A DNA stretch of 64,000 nucleotides, taken from the NCBI GenBank assembly GCA_964019135.1, contig OZ025263.1, forward strand, positions 28,271,639 to 28,335,638. The letters run 5' to 3'. The stretch is from Arenicola marina. Taxonomy: Eukaryota; Annelida; Polychaeta; Arenicolidae. This document shows, piece by piece, positions 24,801-37,005 of the stretch (positions within the stretch are counted from its first letter, which is position 1; each line of letters opens with the position of its first letter). The position numbers and the translations under genes were made by a program. Under the pieces are notes generated by a model that saw only the letters and a list, made by a program, of their open reading frames with translations, was not told the origin of the DNA and did not search any database.

Positions 24801-26944
24801 CTAGATGTAACGTCAGTACAGTAATATGCATCTAGATGTAACGTCAGTACAGTAATATGCATCTAGATGTAACGTCAGTACAGTAATATGCATCTAGATG
24901 TAACGTCAGTACAGTAATATGCATCTAGATGTAACGTCAGTACAGTAATATGCATCTAGATGTAACGTCAGTACAGTAATATGCATCTAGATGTAACGTC
25001 AGTACAGTAATATGCATCTAGATGTAACGTCAGTACAGTAATATGAATCTAGATGTAACGTCAGTACAGTAATATGCATCTAGATGTAACGTCAGTACAG
25101 TAATATGCATCTAGATGTAACGTCAGTACAGTAATATGCATCTAGATGTAACGTCAGTACAGTAATATGCATCTAGATGTAACGTCAGTACAGTAATATG
25201 CATCTAGATGTAACGTCAGTACAGTAATATGCATCTAGATGTAACGTCAGTACAGTAATATGCATCTAGATGTAACGTCAGTACAGTAATATGCATCTAG
25301 ATGTAACGTCAGTACAGTAATATGCATCTAGATGTAACGTCAGTACAGTAATATGCATCTAGATGTGACGTCAGTACAGTAATATGCATCTAGATGTAAC
25401 GTCAGTACAGTAATATGCATCTAGATGTAATGTCAGTACAGTAATATGCATCTAGATGTAACGTCAGTACAGTAAAATGCATCAAGATGTAACGTCAGTA
25501 CAGTAATATGCATCTAGATGTAACGTCAGTACAGTAATATGGATCTAGATGTAACGTCAGTACAGTAATATGCATCTAGATGTAACGTCAGTACAGTAAT
25601 ACGCATCTAGATGTAACGTCAGTACAGTAATATGCATCTACTAGATGTAACGTCAGTACAGTAATATGCATCTAGATGTAACGTCAGTACAGTAATATGC
25701 ATCTACTAGATGCAACGTCAGTACAGTAATATGCATCTAGATGTAACGTCAGTACAGTAATATGCATCTATATGTAACGTCAGTACAGTAATATGCATCT
25801 AGATGTAACGTCAGTACAGTAATATGCATCTAGATGTAACGTCAGTACAGTAATATGGATCTAGATGTAACGTCAGTACAGTAATATGGATCTAGATGTA
25901 ACGTCAGTACAGTAATATGCATCTAGATGTAACGTCAGTACAGTAATATGCATCTAGATGCAACGTCAGTACAGTAATATGCATCTAGATGCAACGTCAG
26001 TACAGTAATATGCATCTAGATGTAACGTCAGTACAGTAATATGCATCTAGATGTAATGTCAGTACAGTAATATGTATCTAGATGTAACGTCAGTACAGTA
26101 ATATGCATCTAGATGTAACGTCACTACAGTAATATGCATCTAGATGTAACGTCACTACAGTAATATGCATCTAGATGTAACGTCACTACAGTAATATGCA
26201 TCTAGATGTAACGTCAGTACAGTAATATGCATCTAGATGTAACGTCAGTACAGTAATATGCATCTAGATGTAACGTCAGTACAGTAATATGCATCTAGAT
26301 GTAACGTCAGTACAGTAATATGCATCTAGATGTAACGTCAGTACAGTAATATGCATCTAGATGTAACGTCAGTACAGTAATATGCATCTAGATGTAACGT
26401 CAGTACAGTAATATGCATCTAGATGTAACGTCAATACAGTAATATGCATCTAGATGTAACGTCACTACAGTAATATGCATCTAGATGTGACGTCAGTACA
26501 GTAATATGAATCTAGATGTAACGTCAGTACAGTAATATGCATCTAGATGTAACGTCAGTACAGTAATATGCATCTAGATGTAACGTCAGTACAGTAATAT
26601 GCATCTAGATGTAACGTCAGTACAGTAATATGCATCTAGATGTAACGTCAGTACAGTAATATGCATCTAGATGTAACGTCAGTACAGTAATATGCATCTA
26701 GATGTAACGTCAGTACAGTAATATGGATCTAGATGTAACGTCAGTACAGTAATATGCATCTAGATGTAACGTCAGTACAGTAATATGCATCTATATGTAA
26801 CGTCAGTACAGTAATATGCATCTATATGTAACGTCAGTACAGTAATATGCATCTAGATGTAGAGTCACTACAGTAATATGCATCTAGATGTAACGTTAGT
26901 ACAGTAATATGCATCTAGATGTAACGTCAGTACAGTAATATGCA
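21811..26944. repeat. 31-bp satellite array (about 165 copies) upstream of the aminotransferase gene
   Basis: The unit contains CAGTACAGTAATATGCATCT, then AGATGTAACGT, for 31 bases. Occasional units gain or lose TA or ACT (for example ATATATGCAT, ATCTACTAGAT). Many positions show point variants spread through the array. Most units hold TAACGTCA; a minority hold TGACGTCA, the palindromic CRE core. The array ends abruptly against a truncated G/C-rich MITE-like fragment at 26945. Confidence 0.97.
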
Positions 26945-27090
26945 GTGGACCCCTGCCCCTTGGTCGTTAATTGATCCCCTCCCCACCTCGTAATTTTTCA
27001 GATAACAGTAAGTCCCCCACCCACCCACTCCCCTCTCTGGTCGCAAGTTTTCAGTGACCCTTTTAAATTCCTAGGTCCGCCCATGAAAGG
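26945..27090 (-). mobile_element. Truncated CAGGGGCGGATC-family fragment at the edge of the 31-bp array
   Basis: On the minus strand it reads GGGCGGACCTAGGAATTT and then CTGAAAACTTGCGACC, the interior motif of the 1063 and 28602 copies. The other end is cut off by the 31-bp satellite. Confidence 0.6.
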
Positions 27091-28600
27091 TAAGTAACGT
27101 TACTAGTTCAAAAGATCAGCACAATGAATTAAAGTTTCATCTGCATACACTGGAAGATACCAAGCATGAGTTGTCACTGGCGTGGGCTATGTACGTGTAG
27201 GCCCGCTCATATTTAGTGGCAAGAATTTAGTAACTTCCAATATTATGAACACCAGTAACAGTTAATACGCCCGAGGTTAAGACCATTAACACGCTCAGGT
27301 CAGATACATATATTAGGCCTGTTGCAATTTTGCCATAATCTTGATATATCCATCGATGACGGCGCCTAGCTGGCTCCTTGTCGATCATTACTAATGATCT
27401 AGCTAATGATTCATTAGTCCGTATACGTAGGCCTACCTTTCATTGGTAAATCCACCTAAATTAACATCGGAAACTCGCCAGGAGTTTGAGTTGGTGAGAT
27501 GAACAACTGCGCCTGCTCCGAGGTGGTTGCGTTAGTCACTATGCCTTTCTATAGGTGCAGCCATCCAGTCAGGCACAAGTGGAGAGGTTCTCATTGAATT
27601 GAAGTCCCTAACTGGAGTGCCAAGACCGAAAAACGCCAACCTCCCCTCGAGCCGCGTGTTAGCTCACGTGGCCCACACGACCTGAACAATGAACACAGGG
27701 TGTTCACAAAGTTTGTTCACCTGAAAAAACAAATGATGTAACACCTAATTTTGGCCTCATCGTCTGTCTTCGTATGCTTACTGTGTACAAATCCCAAACA
27801 AACAAAATAAATATTATTAACATGAACTGGTCTAACCAAACTGGCACCTTTACCACGTACTTAGGTATCACCCAACACCTACCAATCAAAACACGTGTTA
27901 TAAAATCACGCGTCTTTCACATACATATTTCGTCGTGCCACGTTTTTTTGCCACGGGTTACGTGGACTCTGACTCGAACCTAGTGCCTGGATTTTATCTG
28001 GCGCGGTTTGCTGGGCATACAATGGATAACACTACACTTTATCCTGGACTCTAGTCCAGCGGCTTCTGTCTGAGGGGTAGCGAGGAGAGTGTGTGGGTAG
28101 TGGAGGAGTGTCGGGGTAGGGGGGGGGGGGGGAGTGTGGGGGAGTGGGGGTATTAGAGGAGTGTGGGGGTAAACGGTTACGTGTCAAAGGCGGCGACGGA
28201 CGCCTAAACCAGTTATATAAATGGCGTTGTTATGTATATTTATTCTATTGTATTGTAGAATACTTTTGCTATTTTATAGATAGGTTGATTGAGATTGAAG
28301 TAAATTCATATTCTGGGTTTGTACCTTGGCAACTGCGTCCGGGACAGTCCTGTTTCATTTTCTCGAGAAGCTTCGTGGCCCAATTCGACGTTAATGCGCA
28401 CACGGCCTGACACAGCAGTATATGTCATTTATCATTGCACGTCGAATAAAAGGCGCTAAACACGTGTGGTGCAGTCGGAAATGGGATAGGCCTACTCTTC
28501 GTACGTGCTCTAACAACATACTCAAGAAATATAAATGGTTTGACTTACGTAAAAGAAAAATTGCAGAATATTGAACTAAGCTACCCTTATTTTAGATGAC
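27091..28600. other. Gene-free stretch
   Basis: No recognisable exon or repeat family apart from G-rich simple sequence near 28080-28160. Confidence 0.55.
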
Positions 28601-28601
28601 C

Positions 28602-28785
28602 CAGGGGCGGATCTAGGAATTTGCCAAGGGCGGGGGGGGGGGGGGGGGCTTGCTCTCTGAAACTTCCGCCCGAGGAGTGTGTGCTCTGAAAAACTTGCGA
28701 CCGGGGGGGGGGGGGCTTAGAGAACCCGACTTTGGGATTTTATGGGTTGCAACCCCCCTAACCCCCCCCCCTAGATCCGCCACTG
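28602..28785. mobile_element. Second copy of the CAGGGGCGGATCTAG MITE-like element
   Basis: It begins CAGGGGCGGATCTAGGAAT and ends CTAGATCCGCCACTG, flanked by TGACC on both sides (28597-28601 and 28786-28790). It shares the interior CTCTGAAACTTCCGCCCG and long G and C runs with the copy at 1063. Confidence 0.78.
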
Positions 28786-28904
28786 TGACCCCCGCCCCCC
28801 CCCCCTTTATTAGATGCGTGAGAGATGATCCAGACGTAGGCCTAAGGCTTGTATTTTTGGTAAGCGATAATAGAAGGGTATAAACAGTTCTGGGTCACGA
28901 CGTA

Positions 28905-29400
28905 TGTGAGAGCCCAAAACGTCCGACTGCCCAAAACGGGCCAGGATCAGGATTTTGACACTTACAACATAATGCACAGTTAGCCACAACTCGAGCATCC
29001 ACGCATAAATATATCACAAGAACCATGACCAGAGCTTGTCCATGTCCTTAAGGTGGTCCCGACCTCGCATAATTATTGTTTTAATTGATAGATCTACAAC
29101 CGGAGGGTGTGACAAGTTCAAAAGAGGGCAAAGAGGCCAATTAAGGCTGTAAAATACCGCTAACGCTTATTTTTGCCGTGCCTTGTTATGCACCGCCCCA
29201 CACTTAACCCCCCCCCCCTCCCACCCCTTCGAGCTTCTCCTCGAGTGTTATTCGTACATTGCCATCTCATTCTAAGAGATACAAAACGAGCGTGGTTTTA
29301 TATCGCCAGATTGTGAATGATTGAAACGTCAAATGTAACTGTTCGTTGGTTCTTAGATATGTAGGACGTTTTGGGTAGTCGGACGTTTTGGGCTCACACA
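28905..29400. mobile_element. About 495-bp inverted-repeat element with CCCAAAACGTCCGAC ends
   Basis: The left end reads TGTGAGAGCCCAAAACGTCC, then GACTGCCCAAAACG; the right end is its inverse (GTCGGACGTTTTGGGCTCAC, preceded by ACGTTTTGGGTA). Inverted match is about 32 bases. A related fragment (GAGAACCCAAAACGGGCCAG, then CATAATGCACAGTA) lies at 3065-3130. Confidence 0.7.
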
Positions 29401-29931
29401 GATGTGCGCTGACAGCCCCGCCCTAACCTCTTCCTGCGTTACTGTATATCTGCATCTTACAGCAGTACATAGATCTGCTAAGTTTACATTTTCAAAATAT
29501 GGACTGTTAGTATGAGATCTATGCAAAATTTCACCAAAAACTTAGTTCGCGTAGGAGCTGACCAGCGCTAGCGCAGGTCATTTCACAAGACGTACAGACG
29601 AACACGCGTTCTGACCTGGTTTTCCCGCCAATTTTTAATTGTATCTCCAAGGGATTCCCTCGTGCTATTTCCGGCCTCTGTCTTGCGAGCGGTATGCTGA
29701 TTTTAGCCTTGGGCTTCCCACATTCCTCTAGCTGTCAGCAGTAGCTGCCAACATCCTGAACAGAGGCGGGTATATATCCGATTGAAGTGGATCAGTACAA
29801 TTGTCGGCTCGGAACTCACATACTGGGCAAATAGAATATACACGTATTTGTATGCAAACCTTCACGTGATTCAGATTTGGTCTCTTCCACAGCCCCTCGC
29901 TGCGTGGCCCGCTCACTCAGCTTGTATACAC

Positions 29932-30495
29932 GCTCCCCGCGCGGTGGCGCTACGCAAGCTCCGCTTTTACCGCTGCTGTCGACCGGGGGCAAATTCCAAG
30001 ATTCTTAAAAAATTGTCAAATCAGCTGTAATTCTTGGAAAATTATAATTTTCAAAAATAAAACATGAAAAAATAACGAGCTCTATGTGTTTAATACAGCA
30101 AAAACCGTCCTGTACCCTTTCGAAAAAGTTATAATTGTGACTGAACTCTTTCTTTTCATTGCCTGAAACCGTGTGTTATCAGGCTTAGGCTGGGTCCCCG
30201 GCTCTCATTTGTAAAACTGCGCTACGCATTTTGCCTCGAGCTCCCCGCACGGTGGCGCTACGCAAGCTCCGATTTTACCGCTGCTGTCGGCCGGGAGCAA
30301 ATGTCAAGATTCTTGAAAAACGCTCAAATCAGCTGTAATATGGAGCCCCAGCGGAGTGAGGCAGAGAGTGAATTTGCCTATCAATTTTCGCAGCGCCACC
30401 CTAGCGAGCGAGTGTGAAAATGCATTGAGGAAGTAGGCGACAACAGAGATATAATGGAGCCCTAGCGGAGTGAGTCGAAGGCAGAGAGTGAACCC
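29932..30495. repeat. Direct repeats: a 100-bp pair 308 bp apart, plus a 113-bp tandem pair
   Basis: The segment beginning CTCCCCGCGCGGTGGCGCTA (29933) recurs at 30241 (CTCCCCGCACGGTGGCGCTA) and stays similar for about 100 bases through CAAATCAGCTGTAAT. Directly after, ATGGAGCCCCAGCGGAGTGA (30340) recurs as ATGGAGCCCTAGCGGAGTGA at 30453. These look like the parts of one compound repeat; no protein can be read through them. Confidence 0.75.
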
Positions 30496-30585
30496 GGAGG
30501 TGAGGATGTGGAAGAGCCTACTTCAGGCTCAGCAACACGCAGCCAGGAGAGGGAGCTCGTTCCTCGCATCACAGAGGGACTATAG

Positions 30586-30620
30586 CTGAAGCGGAACGCC
30601 CTCTGCCATGAGATCGAGGC
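30586..30620 (-). repeat. Isolated end of the GGCAGAGGGCGTTCCGCTT element
   Basis: On the minus strand it reads GGCAGAGGGCGTTCCGCTTC, the same 19-base end as 21234 and 32459, but nothing of the body follows. Confidence 0.55.
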
Positions 30621-30842
30621 AGATAGCGCCTTTCTAGATGACCAGGAACCAGGCTTCCCATGAGGTCATAGGGAAAACTTGGGTTTCTGAACTGTAAGTT
30701 TGGGTGATAAATGTGTGAGTTATGCTCGGAGATTATGCATGGATACCCACCTACGTCTCAGGCTTTGACACGCATGTTTTACATTATTGTGCCCCCCTTT
30801 CAAGACTTCATGCACACGCCCCTGTGATATGGATCCTTCTGG

Positions 30843-31385
30843 TTAAGGTCGAGAGCGGGTGGGGGGTAAAAAAAAATTCGTCCACAGATTTTTTTTTATT
30901 TTTTCTCTAGATAACTATCATGTATGGATCTACCTGAAAATGTAATAAAAAATACATGTCACTTCACTAAAAAAAAAGTTTGGGGCATTTTTGTCAAATT
31001 GGCTTTAACATGGCGGTCAATGGGAAAATCCTATAAATGTGTTTTTTTCTCAATGTTGTGAAATCCCCTATAAAAACTGGTCGACAGACTTCCCCAAAAA
31101 ACTGCCTGTTGAAGCCTAGCGTCATGGTGAATACAAAAAAACGATATGGTACTGAACTAACTAACCAAAATAGGCTATAAAATAGGCCAAAAATGACGAA
31201 TTGTCACAATTGTGCCTTTCGGCGCATATATGCAATCGCTAAATATCGTGGTATTTGCTTGTAATACATCAAATACATGCAAATTTGGTGGAGGAATATT
31301 ATTTGATGTGACATAGATTGATATTGGTTGCCATTTAACCCTAAAAAAAAAAAATCCGCCAGGCGCCACCCGCTCTCGCCCTTAA
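30843..31385. mobile_element. 543-bp MITE with TTAA target sites (piggyBac-like)
   Basis: TTAA occurs at both ends (30843-30846 and 31382-31385), next to inverted repeats GGTCGAGAGCGGGTGG and CCACCCGCTCTCGCCC. TTAA duplication is typical of piggyBac transposons. The interior is A/T-rich with no long ORF, so it is non-autonomous. Confidence 0.75.
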
Positions 31386-31629
31386 ATGAAAAAAATAGCC
31401 TATGTATTCTGGTTGCCGCGTATACGGTGTGGATGTTTGACATGCATAAGCACCGGGGGCTAGAGGCCAGCCTATGGTGCGAATAAGGCTTTTGTATGTT
31501 ATGGATTCATTGACAGATTAATACTACAATATTTCAATATCATCGTAGAATTACGAAAGCAACATCAGTCCATGAATGACATACACTCTTGTGAAAAAAA
31601 AACACGACGTATATTGTCGCAAAGGGTAT

Positions 31630-31920
31630 TCCGAGCCGTTCCTCGGGGAGTGGGGTTTTCGTTTCTCCGTGAACTGGGAATGAGGCAAATAATTCTTCGT
31701 GAACTGGGAATGGGGTATTAGCCGACCGTCGTGATCAAGGATGTTGGTTAATCGTGAACTTGGAATTTTAATATTAAATAACCGAGAATCGGGAAATCGC
31801 CAATATATATCATGTATCCACTCTTAGTATGTATACCGGGAGTTATCATTTTTAATACATCGTGACCTGGGAATAACAAAATATATTCTTCGTGATCTGG
31901 GAAGACCCGCCCCCCCCCGT
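31630..31920 (+). repeat. Dispersed repeat with internal CGTGAACTGGGAAT periodicity, copy B
   Basis: Same order of blocks as 5490-5775; ends with TTCGTGATCTGGGAAGACCC and a C run as copy A does. Confidence 0.8.
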
Positions 31921-32448
31921 GATGCAGATTAGTGGTTGCACTGATCGTTCTTCTCATTTATCGATATTGTTTCCTGGCCCGGTCTCATTAACAGTTTGCA
32001 TAAACTATTATACAAAGCTGGTGGTGGTGTTGGTGGGGTAGGGGGAGTGCGGGCGGGTCACGTCCCGGAAGGGGGGAGGGGCACTATTATACAAATCTGT
32101 TATGGGGGTAACGCGGGTGCCACGAAAAAATACCCCTTCCGAGTAGATTTTTTTCGGTGAAACGCCCCTTCCGAGCGCATTTTGGCGGTGAAATAGGGGG
32201 GGGGGGGCATTACCGCGGACCCCCCCCCCCCAAACGCAGCAATGTATTAAGTAATGCAGGAGAGCGAACAGTTCTTGTGAAATAGGTACACCTACAAAAT
32301 GGACATTTTTCATAAAAGATCTTCAAAAGGTACCCATTCAGAACAAAACTTCATCAAGTTAAACCTTAGACCTGATATTTCACTTGTAAATCAACTCTTT
32401 CCGCGGAACCCTCCCGAACCCAGGGGGTGGGGGGGGGGCAACCATACC

Positions 32449-32765
32449 CGATCTCCCGGCAGAGGGCGTTCCGCTTCGGCTGTATTCCCTCTGCCCCATG
32501 TCCAATTTAACCATCAGAATTATACTTCATACGCGAAAATTTAAAAAGAAACTAACCGAAATAAAAAAAAAGAATTCATTAGTGTTGGATTAATTAGAGG
32601 CATTGTGTCTGTCGAACTGTGTGTTCGAGTGTCGATCCAGGTCAAAAGTGTGAAGCGCTTTAAACTTTACCCTGCGTTATTTTGAAACATTTGTTCGCGT
32701 AACTCTTCCATGGTCATCGTACTTGTGACCCCAGCACCGTTGAGGTTCTACTTTTCACTTGTACC
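32449..32765. repeat. Dispersed element with GGCAGAGGGCGTTCCGCTT end, copy B
   Basis: Collinear with 21229-21711 through CCATCAGAATTATACTTCAT, GTGAAGCGCTTTAAACTTTA and TGTGACCCCAGCACCGTTGA, but shorter at its right end. Confidence 0.75.
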
Positions 32766-33936
32766 TACCTTAGTGCTTAGTGTCGGAGTATGGATCCGTC
32801 TGCTGTTACACCAGAATTCGTTCTGGTCTGCATGTCGATGTCATGTCTGGAGTCATTTTACGTTAATCGCGAGTATGAAACTGACAAACATAACTGATGG
32901 TAGCTACACGTACGTGAGAAGTACTCATCTGTGAAACTGACAAGAAAGTGACTTGGCGCTTTGTTTGTCGGACAAAACGCACATGGAAGAATTTTTTTCG
33001 CCACATGACTGGATAAAAGCCACAGTGACGTCAATGAATGATTGACAGCCTGGATCGGTCTGTTCGACCGTTCAAATGGACGACCCATTTGGGGCAACAC
33101 AACAAGACACAACACAACTGTATCGCTCGGTAAATTAAAATGTCTCTTTATGAATCATATGCAAATGAGATACAAAAGTATGATTGATATGACCATCGCT
33201 CACTGACAGATCCAACCCATTAAAATGCACACAGTTTGAATAAATTATGCAAACTACATTTCCATGCATATTCATACAGTATATACACAGAGCAAACAAA
33301 ACTGTTAAACTGACGCCATAAACAATTACCAGAAAATATAAATGTACGTTATACCCACAGAATAAATATATAAGTAGTATTAAAGTGCAGCTGTAGATAT
33401 AAAAAAAAAGGGACAGAAACCTTGCAACTGATTGACCGGCGTTCCAAATAAAATAAATCGACAGAACTGGGAAAATGTTAACCCGAAAAAAAAATCCGTA
33501 CACAGTTTTGAAGATAAAGAGTCAACAATGAAGCGCAATAAATGGCATATATAGTTATTGAAAGCATGATATCTGCAGAGTGCTACAACCAATCTTACCA
33601 TGCCTGCTATTCATACATGCCACGACCACTGCAACCAGCTCATCTAGACAATAGCCTACCGTACACAATGCTCAAATGTATTATTTATCACCTACATATA
33701 GTATCAACAAGTTTGTACAAGAGATTTCTACTTGTATAACAGCTGGTATCCGCATTGCGATCAAAACAGCCTCTAATATTCGGAAACTCTAAAATGGCTT
33801 CTCTGTGGCGGGGGAGGGGGATGGAGAGGGGTGGGGGGTACTCTCACAATCATGCAATTTGCCGCCAGTATGTTGTCAACACTTGTATTTATCGTCAGGG
33901 TCTTAATGTAATTGCCATAGACTGTTATGCATTACC

Positions 33937-34368
33937 CAGGCTGTCCAGCACACCCTCATGAAAAAGTAGGACAAAAGTAGGAATGGAAATACAGAAAAAG
34001 TAGGACAAAAGTAGGAAAATAGAAGCAAAAAGTATGACTCAAATAGCATATGTAGCAACATTATTCCGGATAGACAAATGACAAAAAGTTATATTACTGA
34101 GAAAATGCTTTTTTAGAACATTTCTTATATACTGCTCAGCCGTACCTGTATTTTCATTATTAGAACTTGACAGACACTAGTGTTGATTTAAAAATATATC
34201 AGGACGCAAAAACAAAATACCTGACTTTTGCAATAATAGAAGCGATACGCACACTTTTACAGCAATTCACGACATTTTGAAATTGCGCCTGGTGAAGCAA
34301 AAAGTAGGTATTATGAAGAAAAAGTAGGAAAAAAAGGAGACAAAAAAGTAGGATCACTGGACAGCCTG
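33937..34368. mobile_element. 432-bp MITE with CAGGCTGTCCAG ends
   Basis: Inverted ends CAGGCTGTCCAG and CTGGACAGCCTG are flanked by ATTACC on both sides (33931-33936 and 34369-34374). Near each end are direct repeats of AAAAAGTAGGA. CAGG-type ends suggest a hAT-like origin. It has no coding capacity. Confidence 0.8.
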
Positions 34369-35554
34369 ATTACCTCATCGTGGATGGACATTGGTGCAGA
34401 TCAGAAGCAAAGCTTTGGAAAGAAGGGTTTTAGCTCAAGGCCAGAAGACATACGCCGCATGAAATAAGGTTAATACCTCCCACCCCCCCCCCCCCCACCC
34501 ACTCCGTCCTTGTCCAGGAATTCTCTGATAGCTTCTGCCGCACTTCGTACTGTCAAATGCATCTTCCTCAAGTTAACACCCGGTATAAATACGACGCGTT
34601 AACCGGCTCCAAATGTCTTGACGGAACCTGTCAACAAATTAACCTTTACCAGGGAACAGGGACCTATCGTTATTCTTGTGCATAGTTGTCCGCATAGAGA
34701 ATCAGACTTGATGCAGAGAACATACCAAACAGGTCTCATGTGTCTTGATTGAAAACAGCCTTTTCCCCTGGCCCTAGTTCTAGGACTAGCAAACAACGGA
34801 CAACGTAGACCCGGCCGTAACAGTCAGCACAGAACGCCACTATTATACAGCGTACTGGACTTTTCTTCCAAGAGAATCCGTGAGAATCTAGCCTGAACAA
34901 CTGTAAACTGTTAACGCCCAGACGATGCGATCAAGCATATGAAGACCAAAATATATGTTATGATTATGATGCGGAAAACAACACCGTACAAATGAAAAAA
35001 TCCGAGACCCATGCAAACATCGGTGTTTTCTTCAAACCTTAAAAGAACCGCTTCTTATAACAGAGTCTTGAGACTGTTATCCGAGGTCAATCAATGCTCG
35101 ACAAAATAAATTTCCCAATGACCGGTAGTCCGACTGTTAACAGACCGCTTCAGAGCTTCTCATATTGTACTGGGAATGTGTTAATGAATCAGCGAGAAAG
35201 ACCACTTGGAGACGATTAACTTGATATTGTCGATATCCACCGCTCCGTTACAATACTTCATATATATATATATAACTTCTCTAACACCACTCTAATTACG
35301 CGATGTGCCAAATGATATCTTGATCACCGATTATCTTGATACTTTCGCGACAATGACCTCAAGTAATGACAAGTCCATATAAAGTGTCCGTGCTGCTTAG
35401 ATGAGGCATTTTTTTCCGTTCTGTGGATACTGCTAACTACTTCCGGTTCTGTTCCACCTATGTGTACAAGCTTCATTCAACATCGTGCAGGAGCCAAAAT
35501 GATGCAGTATATATTACAGACAAATAAGTAATAAAGTATCACATATACATTTAA

Positions 35555-35625
35555 ATTGCATAAATATATATATATATATCTGTATAAATATATGAACATA
35601 TAATATATAGATATATGTTCCTGCA
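35555..35625. repeat. AT-rich microsatellite and short palindromes
   Basis: TATATATATATATC and neighbouring ATATA stretches; no other signal. A similar tract lies at 36425-36475. Confidence 0.7.
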
Positions 35626-36774
35626 GGCACCACCACTCACGCTGCTCACAAACAAACATGAAGTGAACTCGGACCGGCCATTGGCCCTTGATTAAATCCC
35701 TGTCCTACACGAGTGCACATACATTAAGATCCCAGTTTAATATTATTCTCACGTAACACTTCAGTCTCTTTTGTTGGCTCTGGATTCACGATTTTTTATA
35801 AACGCTCACGTCACTTGTATGTATGTATGTACATTAATATGAACTTCCAGCTTCCAACATGCAATCTTCTCAAGTTTCTGTAGATAAGTCGCGAAAGGAG
35901 TAAACGCACACCGAACTAAATACATGACGGTCAGTCATCCACCCAGGAACAACATTCAGCATTCGATGACATTATAATAATCATTCCAAGTCGGTAAGAC
36001 TTGATGACGTCGTAGCGGCAGATAGGAACCAATATGAGTGCTGTCGTACGTTGCACGAACAAAAAGAAACCCCATTATCATATCTACAGCCTCTGTACAA
36101 GACTTCAAAAGGAGGTCGGTCTCACTCTCTCCCAAAACAGCCAGCGAATCACGACGGTTATTCAGAACAAAGCATCGACACGCATCGAGAAAGGATACTT
36201 ACGATTGAAATTTACATGTAATTGTTCTTCAATATCAGATTTATTACAAAATCAAGGCTTCCCGCAACGCCATCGGCTTCCTTAAATGACACGTGATTAA
36301 CAGCCTTAAGAACTCCTCAGCTAACTTATGAAAAAAAAACGGTTTAAAAACACCCAGCATTCATGTATTGATATCCACATTTTATAACTCTCAACATATA
36401 TACTTCCCGGAGACAGTGTTGACATATATATATATACATATATATTATAATATATATATATAAATATATATATTCACGACCGGAGAGTTTCCGATTTTCA
36501 TGGACATTTTTATCAGGATACTTTCGCGATAATATTCCTTGCAAGGCAAACACGTACATATCGGTGACTCGCGACAAGGGACCTGCGTATGTTATACGAT
36601 GTAGGATGTGGCAGTTATTATACACCAGAATACAGCCGTGAATGTCAGTCCAACAGGCAGGGTTGGTCTGATACCACATCCCTTGCTTCCACGAAGTTTC
36701 GCGTGAAGACAATTATATGAAAAGGTTTTCTCAAAATCTTTGGATATACACCTCTATGCGTCCATAAGCCTTGG

Positions 36775-37005
36775 CCCACAACATAACAAGAGCCCCGTGG
36801 CCTATTTCACGTAATAATTTAGCCGACTATAGGGGCTTAGACGGGTAAAATCGCCCATCATTTACATGGTAACTTCAGTCGACTGAGCCCCGTAGCCGGC
36901 TAAACTGCGTTCGTGAAATCCGCCACTGAAACATGCCTCTCTGGGCACGCGCGGTAAACCGAAGCGACATAGGTTTGCCAAGCCTGCCCAGAGAAGCATA
37001 TTTCA
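36775..37005. repeat. Adjacent imperfect inverted repeats
   Basis: ATTTAGCCGACTATAGGGGCT (about 36818) is matched inverted by AGCCCCGTAGCCGGCTAAA (about 36885), with TTTCACG also matched outside. Next to it ATGCCTCTCTGGGCA (36932) and TGCCCAGAGAAGCAT (36986) form a second hairpin. Probably MITE remnants. Confidence 0.55.

Noticed and set aside
12501-26944. CRISPR-like regular repeats
   Set aside because: The 23-bp and 31-bp arrays are head-to-tail with no unique spacers, and the surrounding genes are spliced animal genes.
33135-33503. Hydrophobic 122-residue minus-strand ORF as a membrane protein
   Set aside because: AT-rich low-complexity hydrophobic translation, no family resemblance and no splice or promoter support.
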